DNA of 64,000 bases from the NCBI RefSeq assembly GCF_902167145.1, contig NC_050105.1:141841988-141905987 (forward strand), given 5' to 3'. The notes below the pieces were generated by a model, which saw only the letters and a program-made list of their open reading frames with translations, made no database searches and was not told the DNA's origin. Below, in pieces: positions 48,103 through 60,327 of the stretch. The position numbers and the translations under genes were made by a program. This DNA comes from Zea mays (Eukaryota; Streptophyta; Magnoliopsida; Poales; Poaceae). Numbering within the stretch: position 1 is the stretch's first letter; each line of letters begins with the position of its first letter.

Positions 48103-49779
48103 TGTCGGGGACCATAATTAGGGGTACCCTCAAGACTCCTAATTCTCAGCTGTAACCCCCATCAGCACAAAGCTGCAAAGGCCTGATGGGTGCGACTAAG
48201 TCAAGGATCGGTCCATTCGAGGGACCCGATCACGCCTCGCCCGAGCCCAGCCTCGGGCAAGGGCAACCGACCCCGGAGGATCTACGTCTCGCCCGAGGCC
48301 CCCTCCAACAACGGACATACTTTCGGCTCGCCCGAGGCCCAGCCTTCACCAAGAAGCAACCTTGGCCAAATCGCCACGCCAACCAACCAAATCGCAGGGG
48401 CATTTAATGCAAAGGTGGCCTGACACCTTTATCCTGACGCGCGCCCTCCAGTCGACAGAGCCGAAGTGACCGTAGTCACTTCGCCGCTCCACTGACCGGT
48501 CTAACAAGAGGACAGCGCCGCCTGCGCCGCTCCGACTGTTGTGCCACTCGACAGAGTGAGGCTGACAAGCAGCCAGGCCCGGCCTCAGGCGCCATAGGAA
48601 ACTTCGCTTCGCCCGACCCCAGGGCTCGGACTCGGGCTCAGCCTCGGAAGACGACGAACTCCGCTCCGCCCGACCCAGGGCTCGGACTCGGGCTCAGCCC
48701 CGGAAGATGACGAACTCCGCTTCGCCCGACCTAGGGCTCGGACTCGGGCTCAGCCCCGGAAGACGACGAACTCCGCTTCGCCCGACCCCAGGGCTCGGAC
48801 TCGGGCTCAGCCCCGGAAGACGACGAACTCCGCTCCGCCCGACCCAGGGCTCGGACTCGGGCTCAGCCCCGGAAGACGACGAACTCCGCTCCGCCCGACC
48901 CAGGGCTCGGACTCGGGCTCAGCCCCGGAAGACGACGAACTCCGCTTCGCCCGACCCTAGGGCTCGGACTCGGGCTCATCCTCGGAAGACGACGAACTCC
49001 GCTCCGCCCGACCCCAGGGCTCGGACTCGGGCTCAACCCCGGAAGACGACGAACTCCGCTTCGCCTGACCCCAGGGCTCAGACTCAGCCCTGGCCTCAGC
49101 CGACGGTCTCCGCCTCGCCCGACCCAGGGGCTCGGACTCGACCTCAGCCTCAGAAGACAGACTCGACCTCGACCTCGGAGGAGCCTCCACATCGCCCAAC
49201 CTAGGGCACGGACCGACCACGTCAACAGGAGGCGCCATCATTACCCTACCCCAAGCTGACTCAGGCTACGGGGAACAAGACCGGCGTCCCATCTGGCTCG
49301 CTCCTCCAGACAAGTAATGATGGCGCCCCGCACGCTCTGTGACGACGGCGGCTCTCAGCCCCCTTACGGAAGCAAGAGGACGTCAGCAAGGACTCGACAG
49401 CCCCGACAGTTGTCCTTCCGCCAGGCTCCAGCGCTCCTCCGACGGCCACGACACCACACGAACCGGGTGCCAAAACCTCTCCAGCTGCCACGATGGCATG
49501 TACTTAGGGCGCTAGCTCTCCTCCGCTAGACACGTTAGCACACTGCTACACCCCCCCACTGTACACCTGGATCCTCTCCTTGTGCCTATAAAAGGAAGGA
49601 CCAGGGCCCTCTTACAGAAGGTTGGCCGCGCGGGGAAGGACGGGACAGGCGCTCGCGTGAGGCCGCTCGCTCCCTCCCGCGTGGACGCTTGTAACCCCCT
49701 ACTGCAAGCGCACCCGACCTGGGCGCGGGACAAACACGAAGGCCGCGGGATTTCCACCTCTCACACCCGTCTCCCTCCG
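48103..49779 (+). repeat. 3' LTR of Huck, larger part
   Basis: Continues at 59871-59978 after the chromovirus. The 56-bp array (about 48610-49085) has eight units plus a partial. TATA box at 49587-49594. The last five bases, CTCCG (49775-49779), are the chromovirus target duplication. Confidence 0.92.
49587..49594 (+). promoter_or_regulatory. TATA box in Huck 3' LTR
   Basis: TATAAAAG, the partner of 33836-33843. It now lies about 190 bp upstream of the inserted chromovirus. Confidence 0.55.
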
Positions 49780-52700
49780 TGTAACACCCGGTTTTAAAGG
49801 ACAAAGCCGGGTGCATCTCATACATGCGCCAAGAAGACAACATATATAATAACAGAGTGTATAGAGATAAATGTCATAAAACATCAGAGTATTTATTACA
49901 TAGCGGAAGACTTATTACAAAATAAAAGTGTAAACATAAAACGAACTAAGGATCGTCGGCGCCAATGTCAACTGAGAAACGCCACCTAGATCAGATCATA
50001 CTCCTCGCCTTGTGGCTCCTCCTGAACCACCTGTTCTTCTCCTGTGGGGGGGGGTGTGAGACAGCAAGAGTGAGCTCACATACGTTCATCGCTCAACAAG
50101 TTGTGGGGAATAATGTGGCATAAACTCACCAAAGGTGGGAGTTCATGTAGTGTAAGGCTAATCAATGGAATAAAGGCTGAGGCTGAGCATTGCTTTTATA
50201 AGTTGGTCAAAATTTTATTAGCAATTACTAAGTGTAAGTAAATACCAAACCTTAATAATAATAAAGAACAATAATAGTAAAATAATCCCAAATGCGATGC
50301 AAATGTCAAATTGAATTTAAGTTCCATAATTAATCATGTGAGGGTCCGAGCCGCTCTTGACCGTGAGCACGGCTAGTATACTAGTTTTACACTCTGCAGA
50401 GGTTGCGCATCTTTACCCACAAGCCGTGTTACCCATCTGCCAAGGGGTCATGAATCCCATACACCTCTACCAAGGAAGCGAGGCAGGGTAACACTACGAG
50501 GCCTTTACAAAGTTCCACTAGCTTCAGACTACCCGCTACAGTTTATAGGAAGTTCCAATGCAGGGTTCCTGGCTGACCGCCATCGCAGCAAAATCAACCA
50601 GGGACCTCCCTACACTGACCACTCCCCTACTGCCCTTGCCCCTTTCGGGTAAGGCAGCCCTCCACTAGCTTTCCTAGTTAATCAGCCAAGGGCGTCCCAT
50701 TAAACCCTTGTGGTAGCACTGTTTTCCCGGGTGGTCGCTCCATGTTCCCATTAATTTAATGATCTTAACATGAACAGTAATAATAACAAGATAATAACAG
50801 AATAATCATAAATGGTGTATCTCCATACCCAATCCACATAAAGCAATAGCAAGTACTACCCAAAAATATTTCAGGGGTGAACAAGGTATAGAGGTAATCA
50901 AAACTGGGGTAACATAAAGGCTCCCATCAAAATTAACCTATGCAGATCATTAAAATTAATAAGAACATGGCTGGGAAAAGTAAGTGATCAAGGGCACAAC
51001 TTGCCTTCAATGAGCTCCTGCTCAGCTACTTCTACTTGTTGAACCTCAGTTTCCACAGTGGCTTGCTCGTCTATTCGCATCAACACAATACATACATAGT
51101 ATAGCCAAAATCAACATCACACCAAACATGTAAATAAAATATACAGTAAAAATCTACACATTAAAATGAGATCATAGGAATTGGAATCACTGAATTTGGA
51201 GTTATAGAATTCAAGTTATGAATTTCCTAAGATTTAAGGTGATTATAATAGGATTAAATGTTAAATTAATGTTCTTACTGTTTTTATGCCAAAACAGAGA
51301 TACTAAGTGATAGAGAATATTATTACAAAATTTTAGAAATTGGAATGGCTCAATTTGGACTAAAAATGGATTTCCTATGATTTATACAAGTTTCTAGATT
51401 TGTTTTTGTATTAAAAATGAATTTCTGATATTATTTCTCTGTTTTTAAACTCCTCTGGACTGGGCGCTAAAATATGAGAAGTGCAGGGGTCTCGGGTGTA
51501 AGAACACCAAGACACAGAGCACAGTCGCTAGGGACGGCGGGTTGATTTGTTATTCTTCCAGGGGCTCTTTAATAAAAATACGCCGCGAAGGGGTACGGGC
51601 GAGTCTCGGCCGTTGGATCCGATTCCAGTGCGCAGGATTATACCTAGCCCATTATGAAACGGTACGCAACCATAACCCTAGGATCCAAAACCGACGGTGC
51701 CGATCTCGATCGCGCAGATCCGTCAGACCCCGAACCGAGCACGCAGATTTAATGAATCCCGATCTATTCCCCGCCCATCCGATCTGAATCGAACGATTCA
51801 CGTTGCTCTGACCTAAACCCATGGGCACCATCTAATCTGGACCGCAGATTGTGCCATCAACGATCCAGCACGATTTGGACTGACCCGGCCGACCTCCGCC
51901 CAACTCCGGCCGCCGGGGTACATTCCGCGCGCGGCGGCGCCATGTCCGGGCAACACACGCCCGACGAATCCTAATGCTACTCCCTAATCCGCTATATGGT
52001 ATGCGTAGCTAAGAACATTGCGAAGCCATAGAAGGCATGCTCACCGAGATTGCACCCGCAGAGCCCCTCCGCCCACGGCGCGGCGACGAAGAAGAACTCC
52101 GGCGAGAAATTCCTGGCGGCACCGCACTTCTTCGACCGCCGCGAGATCACGAACAGCTCTACCACGCGCCCGCGATGCACCACAGCCCGATCACACGACC
52201 AAATTGGCAAGGGAGCAGGGTTTTCCCCGGGCGGCGGCGGCGCGGACAGGTCTGTTCCCCCGCTCTCTCTCAACGGCGGTGGTTCCTGGGGTTCTGGCCA
52301 AGTGCGCAAAGCGACTAGAATAGGGCCACCACATAGGCTTTATGCGCAGGGAAAGCACGGAGGAAGCTGCAACGGAATCCCGCCATCCTCGCGGCGCCGA
52401 GCGCTTCGCGCGGACCGTTGCGACGAAGGAGAACGCGCCCTGACGACGTGGGGCCACCATGTCAGCGACCGATCACCAGGCGAGCGCGCGGTCAGAGGGG
52501 CTGCAAGCGGGACCCGCAGGTAAGCGCGTGCGCGAGCGTGAGAAAGGTGCTGCGTGGGCCGCGCGGGTGGAGTTCGGTATTGGGCCGACGCGTGAGGTTA
52601 GGTGGGCTGAGTGATCACTATGAGCCCATGCGCCCTTTTTTCCTTTTTCTTTTCTTTTTCTTTCCATTTTCAAATCCATTTGAATTCAAGTTTGAATTCA

Positions 52701-53058
52701 AACTTTTGTGGATCTTCATTTATAAACTCTATTTTTTGTAATTAAAAATACTAAGCCTGAAGATATTTATTTATACATTTTATTTATATTTTCATATCTC
52801 TTCTCTTTTCCTTATTTTCAAACCCTAATTTCCACTTAGGGTTTAATTCAACATTTAGATTTATTATCTCATTGTTATTATCCTTATTATTTTTATTTAA
52901 TGCACAAACATATAAAACTCCATCAAGATGCATTTTCCTTTTTATCATTTGTTTTAATTCATTTCCAACTTTCATGTATGCTCTTTTTATGATGCAAATA
53001 TGGCACATAAAATAGGGAAATCTCCATATAATTCTTTTATACAATTTTGAGTATTACA
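49780..53058 (-). repeat. 3' LTR of the chromovirus (3279 bp)
   Basis: TGTAACACCCGG...TATTACA on the plus strand. Starts with an inverted pair GTAACACCCGGTTTTA/AAAGCCGGGTGC. It contains a GC-rich block (about 51480-52640), the probable promoter/leader part, and AT-rich ends. No gene is seen; open frames in the GC-rich block are identical in both LTRs and lack protein character. Confidence 0.92.
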
Positions 53059-53077
53059 AATCCTACCCCCCTTAAAA
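53059..53077 (-). other. Polypurine tract of the chromovirus
   Basis: TTTTAAGGGGGGTAGGATT on the minus strand, preceded by CTCGAGGACGAGAT, the same motif combination as near 4878-4912. Confidence 0.8.
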
Positions 53078-53096
53078 ATAATCTCGTCCTCGAGAT

Positions 53097-55088
53097 TTAA
53101 GAAGATCTAGGGAAAAGGTGGGGAAAATCTATACGAAGCTCTTCTTCTCTTTCCCAAGTTGCTTCATCTTCAATGTGGTGGCTCCATTGCACTTTGCACA
53201 TCTTTATAACCTTATTCCTCGTAACTCGAGTCAAAGTATCCAAAATCCTGATGGGGTACTCAGCATAAGTCAAGTCTTCTTGAACACTAAGGTCTTCCAT
53301 CGGTAACTGTTCTTCAGGCACCCTGAGACATTTCTTCAGCTGAGATACATGAAAGACATCATGAACATCCGCAAGATGATCCGGTAACTCTAATTGATAT
53401 GCAACCTCACCCACTTGCTTTAAGATTAAGAAGGGTCCAATAAAGCGAGGGGACAACTTTCCTTTGACTTTAAATCTTCTCATACCCCGGAGTGGTGACA
53501 CCTTCAAATAGACATAATCACCCTCCTTAAACTCAAGTAGTCTCCTCCGGGTATCAGCGTAGCTTTTCTGCCTGGATTGTGCAGTTCTCAAATTCTCCCT
53601 TATTTGCTGAACTTGTTCCTCTGCTTCTTGTATAATCTCAGGCCCAAACAACTGCCTTTCACCAGTTTGATTCCAATACAAGGGAGTCCTGCACTTTCTG
53701 CCATACAAAGCCTCAAACGGTGACATCTTCAAACTGGCCTGATAGCTATTATTATATGAGAACTCAGCATATGGTAGGCTCTTATCCCAACTACCACCAT
53801 GCTTAAGAGCACAAGCTCTTAACATATCTTCCAGTACTTGGTTAGTCCTCTCAGTCTGCCCATCAGTCTGGGGATGGTAAGTCGAACTAAAATTCAATCT
53901 TGTATCCAATGACTTGTGCAACTTCTTCCAATATCGAGAGGTAAACTGTGATCCCCGGTCTGACACAATCTTCTTTGGCACACCATGTAGGCAAACAATT
54001 CGTGCCATGTACAACTCTGCCAACTTGGCTCCTGAATAAGTGGTCTTCACCGGAATAAAGTGGGCTACTTTAGTTAGCCTGTCCACAATCACCCATATAG
54101 AATCATATCCAGCAGACGTGCGGGGTAATCCAACAATGAAGTCCATGCCAATCTCTTCCCATTTCCACTCAGGTATCTTCAGTGGGTGCAATAGTCCGGC
54201 TGGCCTCTGGTGTTCAGCCTTAACTCTTTGGCATACATCGCACATAGCCACATGTGCAGCCACATCTCTCTTCAAACCATACCACCAATACTTTTGCTTC
54301 AAATCCTGATACATCTTAGTACTTCCAGGATGGATAGAATAAACTGAGTCATGTGCCTCCTTCAATATAGTTTCCCGAAGACTATCAATGTCGGGAACAC
54401 AGATCTGATTCTTGAACCATATCGTGTCTTGCTCATCCTCTGTGAACTCCGGGCCTCTACCCTCTGTTATCAGATCCTTGATCTCCTGGATTTTAGCATC
54501 ACCAACCTGACCTTTACGAATCTCTTGCTCCAAGGTAGGTTCCAATTCAATAGTCACTCCTTCCGTATGTGTAACGATTCCCGGGTTGAGTCTCTCAAAA
54601 TCTTTTGCTAATTCATCAGGTAGCTGGACGACGAAAGCGGAGTGAACATGTTCTTTCCGACTCAAGGCATCTGCGACCAAATTCGCCTTGCCCGGGTGAT
54701 AGTGAATCTCCAAATCATAATCCTTGATGAGCTCCAACCAACGACGTTGTCTGAGGTTGAGATCCTTCTGAGTGAATATGTACTTCAAGCTCTTATGGTC
54801 CGTGTATACTTGGCACTTAGTTCCCATAATATAATGTCTCCAAATCTTAAGTGCATGCACAACTGCTGCCAGTTCTAAGTCATGAGTGGGGTAGTTCAAT
54901 TCATGTTTCCGCAACTGACGAGATGCATAGGCAATCACATGACCATCTTGCATAAGCACACATCCAAGTCCTTGGCCACATGCATCACAGTAAATGTCAA
55001 ATCCCTTCTGCAAATCTGGCATAATCAATACTGGAGGTGACATCAATCTCTCCTTCAACTGATCAAAGCTTTCTTGGCACTTCTCCAC
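53097..55088 (-). pseudogene. Chromovirus RNase H, integrase and chromodomain
   Basis: 663 open codons. RNase H: FDIYCDACGQGLGCVLM, LELAAVVHAL, YTDHKSLKYIF and VADALSRK (residues about 28-145). The integrase zinc region is HPGSTKMY ... CDVCQRVK (about 255-295). The catalytic residues are in GMDFIVGLP, IVSDRGSQFTS and DGQTERTNQ (about 315-420). A GPF-type tail follows (LSPRFIGPFLIL, about 545), and a C-terminal chromodomain (YPIRILDTLTRV ... VQWSHHIEDEATWE, about 612-655). Chromodomains steer integration to marked chromatin in chromoviruses. All enzymatic residues are intact, but the frame is cut from the RT by a deletion at its start. Stop at 53097-53099, about 20 nt before the polypurine tract. 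Confidence 0.9.
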
Positions 55089-56060
55089 TCCATAATCTCT
55101 TTCACTTTAGCAGGATCCACTGCTATTCCTCCATTTGAAATAATATGACCAAGGAATGGCACCTTGTCAATCCAAAACTCACACTTGCTGAACTTAGCAT
55201 AGAGTTGATTATCTCGTAGCTTCTGTAGCACCAACCTTAAATGTTGTTCATGATCACTTTCACTCTTAGAATAGATAAGAATATCGTCGATGAACACCAC
55301 GACGAATCTGTCCAAATACTCCATAAACACCTTATTCATCAAATTCATGAAATAAGCTGGTGCATTGGTTAATCCAAATGACATAACAGTAAACTCATAT
55401 AATCCATATCAGGTCGAGAATGCTGTCTTAGGAATATCCGATGGTCTAATCCTCATCTGATGGTAACCCGATCGGAGATCAATCTTCGAGAATACTCTAG
55501 CACCTCTCATCTGATCAAATAAATCCTCAATACGGGGCAACGAATACTTGTTCTTCACAATAACATCATTAAGAGACCTATAATCCACACACATCCGTTG
55601 CGATCCATCCTTCTTCTGCACAAATAACACCGGTGCTCCCCAAGGTGAGGAACTCGGACGAATGTAACCAGCCTCTTGTAACTCCGTCAACTGCTTCTTC
55701 AGTTCCTTCAACTCCTCTACGGACATCCTATATGGCTGTTTAGAAATAGGGGCGGTTCCAGGTAAGAGATCAATAACAAACTCAACTTCTCTATCAGGTG
55801 GCATCCCTGGTAACTCCTCTGGAAAGACATCCGAAAAATCTCTAACCACACGGATGTTGACACCAACAAAGTTCCCATCTACTAAGAATGTCGCTAGTCT
55901 GGTGGCGGTAGTTACTGCAATTCCAACTTCAAATCTTTCTCCTTTGGAACTGGTGAGTTCTATGGTTCCTTTAGCACAGTGTATAAACTGCCTTTGCCTT
56001 TCTTAACCATGGCACACCAAGGATCACATCTATAGTGCTCTCTTCTAACACTATAGGGAT
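55055..56060 (-). pseudogene. Chromovirus protease remnant and reverse transcriptase, with stop and deletion
   Basis: A short protease tail (DVILGVPWL-like) lies at about 55995-56050, followed by a frame change. RT starts near 55849: [36 protein letters not shown] and [10 protein letters not shown]. It is interrupted by TGA at 55409-55411 (CGA expected), then continues in the same frame: [12 protein letters not shown], catalytic FIDDILIYS (about 55270-55295) and FLGHIIS. Near 55088-55055 the sequence jumps from KEIMEW to the RNase H side, losing about 50 residues, including the otherwise conserved FLGLxGYYRRFI region, and shifting frame. Confidence 0.85.
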
Positions 56061-56573
56061 AGCCTATCTGGGTTAGAAATACAGGGTAAGAAAGAAAGGA
56101 TTGTAGACAAGGCATGCAATTACGAGGCATGTTACTTTGGGGAATTTATTAGCTGAGTGTGTCGCCTACTAAAGCTAATTCATTACCTTATGGTGGTACA
56201 TGCTAAGATGCCCGTCTATACTATTTCAATCAATCAAAGAAGCAAATCAGACATTGATCATCAGAACAATCAACCAACATTTTTAATAGAGAAAATAATT
56301 TTAATTTTATCTTAGGTTCCCTATCTCTGGAAAAGTTCATAGTTGTAGGATTCCAAGGTGTGAAATCCATCTTGTCTCAGAGTAGAAAAGGTAAGAATCA
56401 TCAGAGTAGAACAGTAGAAGGTGAGACAGGATCAAGATAAGTATAGAGAGAATCAGAGTAAGGTAAGTATAGAATGAATCAGAAGAAGGTAAGTATAGAA
56501 TGAATCAGAATGAGATAAGTAGGTAAGGGTTTTGTCCATTTCTATCTAAGTTTCGTCCTACAGTCAACATTTC
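56061..56573 (-). other. Chromovirus 5' leader; gag missing
   Basis: About 510 bp between the primer-binding site and the protease remnant, with no gag. At about 56395-56520 there are imperfect tandem units of about 27 bp with the core AGTATAGAATGAATCAGA. Deletion of gag is inferred from its absence where all Gypsy elements have it. Confidence 0.7.
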
Positions 56574-56584
56574 CTCTGATACCA
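56574..56584 (-). other. Primer-binding site of the chromovirus
   Basis: TGGTATCAGAG on the minus strand, four bases from the 5' LTR; tRNA-iMet type. Confidence 0.8.
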
Positions 56585-56588
56585 CTTC

Positions 56589-59500
56589 TGTAACACCCGG
56601 TTTTAAAGGACAAAGCCGGGTGCATCGCATACATGCGCCAAGAAGACAACATATATAATAACAGAGTGTATAGAGATAAATGTCATAAAACATCAGAGTA
56701 TTTATTACATAGCGGAAGACTTATTACAAAATAAAAGTGTAAACATAAAACGAACTAAGGATCGTCGGCGCCAATGTCAACTGAGAAACGCCACCTAGAT
56801 CAGATCATACTCCTCGCCTTGTGGCTCCTCCTGAACCACCTGTTCTTCTCCTGTGGGGGGGTGTGAGACAGCAAGAGTGAGCTCACATACGTTCATCGCT
56901 CAACAAGTTGTGGGGAATAATGTGGCATAAACTCACCAAAGGTGGGAGTTCATGTAGTGTAAGGCTAATCAATGGAATAAAGGCTGAGGCTGAGCATTGC
57001 TTTTATAAGTTGGTCAAAATTTTATTAGCAATTACTAAGTGTAAGTAAATACCAAACCTTAATAATAATAAAGAACAATAATAGTAAAATAATCCCAAAT
57101 GCGATGCAAATGTCAAATTGAATTTAAGTTCCATAATTAATCATGTGAGGGTCCGAGCCGCTCTTGACCGTGAGCACGGCTAGTATACTAGTTTTACACT
57201 CTGCAGAGGTTGCGCATCTTTACCCACAAGCCGTGTTACCCATCTGCCAAGGGGTCATGAATCCCATACACCTCTACCAAGGAAGCGAGGCAGGGTAACA
57301 CTACGAGGCCTTTACAAAGTTCCACTAGCTTCAGACTACCCGCTACAGTTTATAGGAAGTTCCAATGCAGGGTTCCTGGCTGACCGCCATCGCAGCAAAA
57401 TCAACCAGGGACCTCCCTACACTGACCACTCCCCTACTGCCCTTGCCCCTTTCGGGTAAGGCAGCCCTCCACTAGCTTTCCTAGTTAATCAGCCAAGGGC
57501 GTCCCATTAAACCCTTGTGGTAGCACTGTTTTCCCGGGTGGTCGCTCCATGTTCCCATTAATTTAATGATCTTAACATGAACAGTAATAATAACAAGATA
57601 ATAACAGAATAATCATAAATGGTGTATCTCCATACCCAATCCACATAAAGCAATAGCAAGTACTACCCAAAAATATTTCAGGGGTGAACAAGGTATAGAG
57701 GTAATCAAAACTGGGGTAACATAAAGGCTCCCATCAAAATTAACCTATGCAGATCATTAAAATTAATAAGAACATGGCTGGGAAAAGTAAGTGATCAAGG
57801 GCACAACTTGCCTTCAATGAGCTCCTGCTCAGCTACTTCTACTTGTTGAACCTCAGTTTCCACAGTGGCTTGCTCGTCTATTCGCATCAACACAATACAT
57901 ACATAGTATAGCCAAAATCAACATCACACCAAACATGTAAATAAAATATACAGTAAAAATCTACACATTAAAATGAGATCATAGGAATTGGAATCACTGA
58001 ATTTGGAGTTATAGAATTCAAGTTATGAATTTCCTAAGATTTAAGGTGATTATAATAGGATTAAATGTTAAATTAATGTTCTTACTGTTTTTATGCCAAA
58101 ACAGAGATACTAAGTGATAGAGAATATTATTACAAAATTTTAGAAATTGGAATGGCTCAATTTGGACTAAAAATGGATTTCCTATGATTTATACAAGTTT
58201 CTAGATTTGTTTTTGTATTAAAAATGAATTTCTGATATTATTTCTCTGTTTTTAAACTCCTCTGGACTGGGCGCTAAAATATGAGAAGTGCAGGGGTCTC
58301 GGGTGTAAGAACACCAAGACACAGAGCACAGTCGCTAGGGACGGCGGGTTGATTTGTTATTCTTCCAGGGGCTCTTTAATAAAAATACGCCGCGAAGGGG
58401 TACGGGCGAGTCTCGGCCGTTGGATCCGATTCCAGTGCGCAGGATTATACCTAGCCCATTATGAAACGGTACGCAACCATAACCCTAGGATCCAAAACCG
58501 ACGGTGCCGATCTCGATCGCGCAGATCCGTCAGACCCCGAACCGAGCACGCAGATTTAATGAATCCCGATCTATTCCCCGCCCATCCGATCTGAATCGAA
58601 CGATTCACGTTGCTCTGACCTAAACCCATGGGCACCATCTAATCTGGACCGCAGATTGTGCCATCAACGATCCAGCACGATTTGGACTGACCCGGCCGAC
58701 CTCCGCCCAACTCCGGCCGCCGGGGTACATTCCGCGCGCGGCGGCGCCATGTCCGGGCAACACACGCCCGACGAATCCTAATGCTACTCCCTAATCCGCT
58801 ATATGGTATGCGTAGCTAAGAACATTGCGAAGCCATAGAAGGCATGCTCACCGAGATTGCACCCGCAGAGCCCCTCCGCCCACGGCGCGGCGACGAAGAA
58901 GAACTCCGGCGAGAAATTCCTGGCGGCACCGCACTTCTTCGACCGCCGCGAGATCACGAACAGCTCTACCACGCGCCCGCGATGCACCACAGCCCGATCA
59001 CACGACCAAATTGGCAAGGGAGCAGGGTTTTCCCCGGGCGGCGGCGGCGCGGACAGGTCTGTTCCCCCGCTCTCTCTCAACGGCGGTGGTTCCTGGGGTT
59101 CTGGCCAAGTGCGCAAAGCGACTAGAATAGGGCCACCACAGAGGCTTTATGCGCAGGGAAAGCACGGAGGAAGCTGCAACGGAATCCCGCCATCCTCGCG
59201 GCGCCGAGCGCTTCGCGCGGACCGTTGCGACGAAGGAGAACGCGCCCTGACGACGTGGGGCCACCATGTCAGCGACCGATCACCAGGCGAGCGCGCGGTC
59301 AGAGGGGCTGCAAGCGGGACCCGCAGGTAAGCGCGTGCGCGAGCGTGAGAAAGGTGCTGCGTGGGCCGCGCGGGTGGAGTTCGGTATTGGGCCGACGCGT
59401 GAGGTTAGGTGGGCTGAGTGATCACTATGAGCCCATGCGCCCTTTTTTCCTTTTTCTTTTCTTTTTCTTTCCATTTTCAAATCCATTTGAATTCAAGTTT

Positions 59501-59865
59501 GAATTCAAACTTTTGTGGATCTTCATTTATAAACTCTATTTTTTGTAATTAAAAATACTAAGCCTGAAGATATTTATTTATACATTTTATTTATATTTTC
59601 ATATCTCTTCTCTTTTCCTTATTTTCAAACCCTAATTTCCACTTAGGGTTTAATTCAACATTTAGATTTATTATCTCATTGTTATTATCCTTATTATTTT
59701 TATTTAATGCACAAACATATAAAACTCCATCAAGATGCATTTTCCTTTTTATCATTTGTTTTAATTCATTTCCAACTTTCATGTATGCTCTTTTTATGAT
59801 GCAAATATGGCACATAAAATAGGGAAATCTCCATATAATTCTTTTATACAATTTTGAGTATTACA
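56589..59865 (-). repeat. 5' LTR of the chromovirus (3277 bp)
   Basis: Near-identical to 49780-53058. The five following bases, CTCCG (59866-59870), are the target duplication. Confidence 0.92.
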
Positions 59866-59870
59866 CTCCG

Positions 59871-59978
59871 GCTGCCTCCCCCCTTCGCGCTCCGTCTCGC
59901 GCCGACCCATCTAGGCTGGGGCACGCGGCGACAATTCACTCGTCGGTCCAGGGACCCCCCGGTCTCGAAACGCCGACA
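59871..59978 (+). repeat. 3' LTR of Huck, terminal 108 bp
   Basis: Completes 48103-49779 and ends GAAACGCCGACA like 34136. Followed by GGACT. Confidence 0.9.
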
Positions 59979-59983
59979 GGACT

Positions 59984-60327
59984 GATAGTAATATGGTCAA
60001 GCCAATTCACGATTCCTCATATCTTATTCACTTTGGCTTGACCTATCCTCTTAATCACTTCATCCTCTATTTTGATCATATGTATGTAGTGATTTCTCGG
60101 GTCTTGTCCATATATTCAAACCAATATAGAGATCATATAATATCCATTTGCATTGTCTCATTGGTTATTTAATCTCGTGTTGAACCTTCGTTCACTGATC
60201 ATTATACACTATTCAAGTATGTTCATCATACTGAATTTCCTGTTCAACACTTAGCAAACTCGTTAGACCTTTAAATGTGTTGTTATCCAAATCACCAAAA
60301 CTCACAAAAGGGATGAATGCACTTTCA
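59984..60327 (-). repeat. 5' LTR of the Copia element, smaller part
   Basis: Matches about 13888-14233 and completes the LTR at 30339-32407. It is the first 344 bp in the minus-strand reading direction. Confidence 0.92.

Larger units (their letters stand above)
49780..59865 (-). mobile_element. Very young chromovirus (Gypsy, Del/Tekay-type) with internal deletions
   Basis: LTRs 49780-53058 (3279 bp) and 56589-59865 (3277 bp) differ, as far as I could compare, by two substitutions (near 49815 and 52336) and the length of a G-run (9 versus 7, near 50046). The target duplication CTCCG is exact (49775-49779 and 59866-59870). Primer-binding site and polypurine tract show it reads on the minus strand. 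The internal region is only 3.5 kb: leader, a protease remnant, RT with a stop and a deletion, RNase H, integrase and chromodomain. Gag is absent. It must have been mobilised recently with proteins from another copy, or been damaged very soon after insertion. Confidence 0.9.
32408..59978 (+). mobile_element. Huck: Huck Gypsy (Tat lineage) retrotransposon, interrupted by two later insertions
   Basis: 5' LTR 32408-34136; 3' LTR 48103-49779 plus 59871-59978. The target duplication GGACT is exact (32403-32407 and 59979-59983). Primer-binding site at 34139, polypurine tract at 48087-48102. Gag, protease, RT, RNase H and integrase run in the order of Gypsy elements from about 34260 to 41098, followed by about 4 kb of GC-rich 3' non-coding DNA. 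Without the solo LTR (44250-47110) and the chromovirus (49780-59865) the element is about 14.6 kb. The LTR start TGTCGGGGACCATAATTAGG and the CTCGGACTCGGGCTCAGCC repeats are what I know from maize Huck. Confidence 0.88.
11810..60327 (-). mobile_element. Copia (Maximus/SIRE-type) retrotransposon, pol-deficient, giepum-like; host of Opie and Huck
   Basis: LTRs start TG and end CA at 11810-14233 and at 30339-32407 plus 59984-60327 (the second split by Huck). The 5-bp duplication ATGCC flanks it exactly (11805-11809 and 60328-60332). On the minus strand the primer-binding site is at 30325-30336 and the polypurine tract at 14234-14247, so the 5' LTR is the right-hand one. After removing Opie and Huck the element is about 12 kb. 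Only a partial gag is present. The rest of the internal region is AT-rich and lacks integrase, RT and RNase H, with at most a protease-start remnant. The family name giepum is a guess from LTR length and gag; the Maximus-type termini are clear. Confidence 0.85.

Noticed and set aside
52018..52523. Frames of 90-157 codons in a GC-rich stretch (copied at 58825-59330)
   Set aside because: They lie within the chromovirus LTRs, overlap in all frames and are identical only because the LTRs are young.
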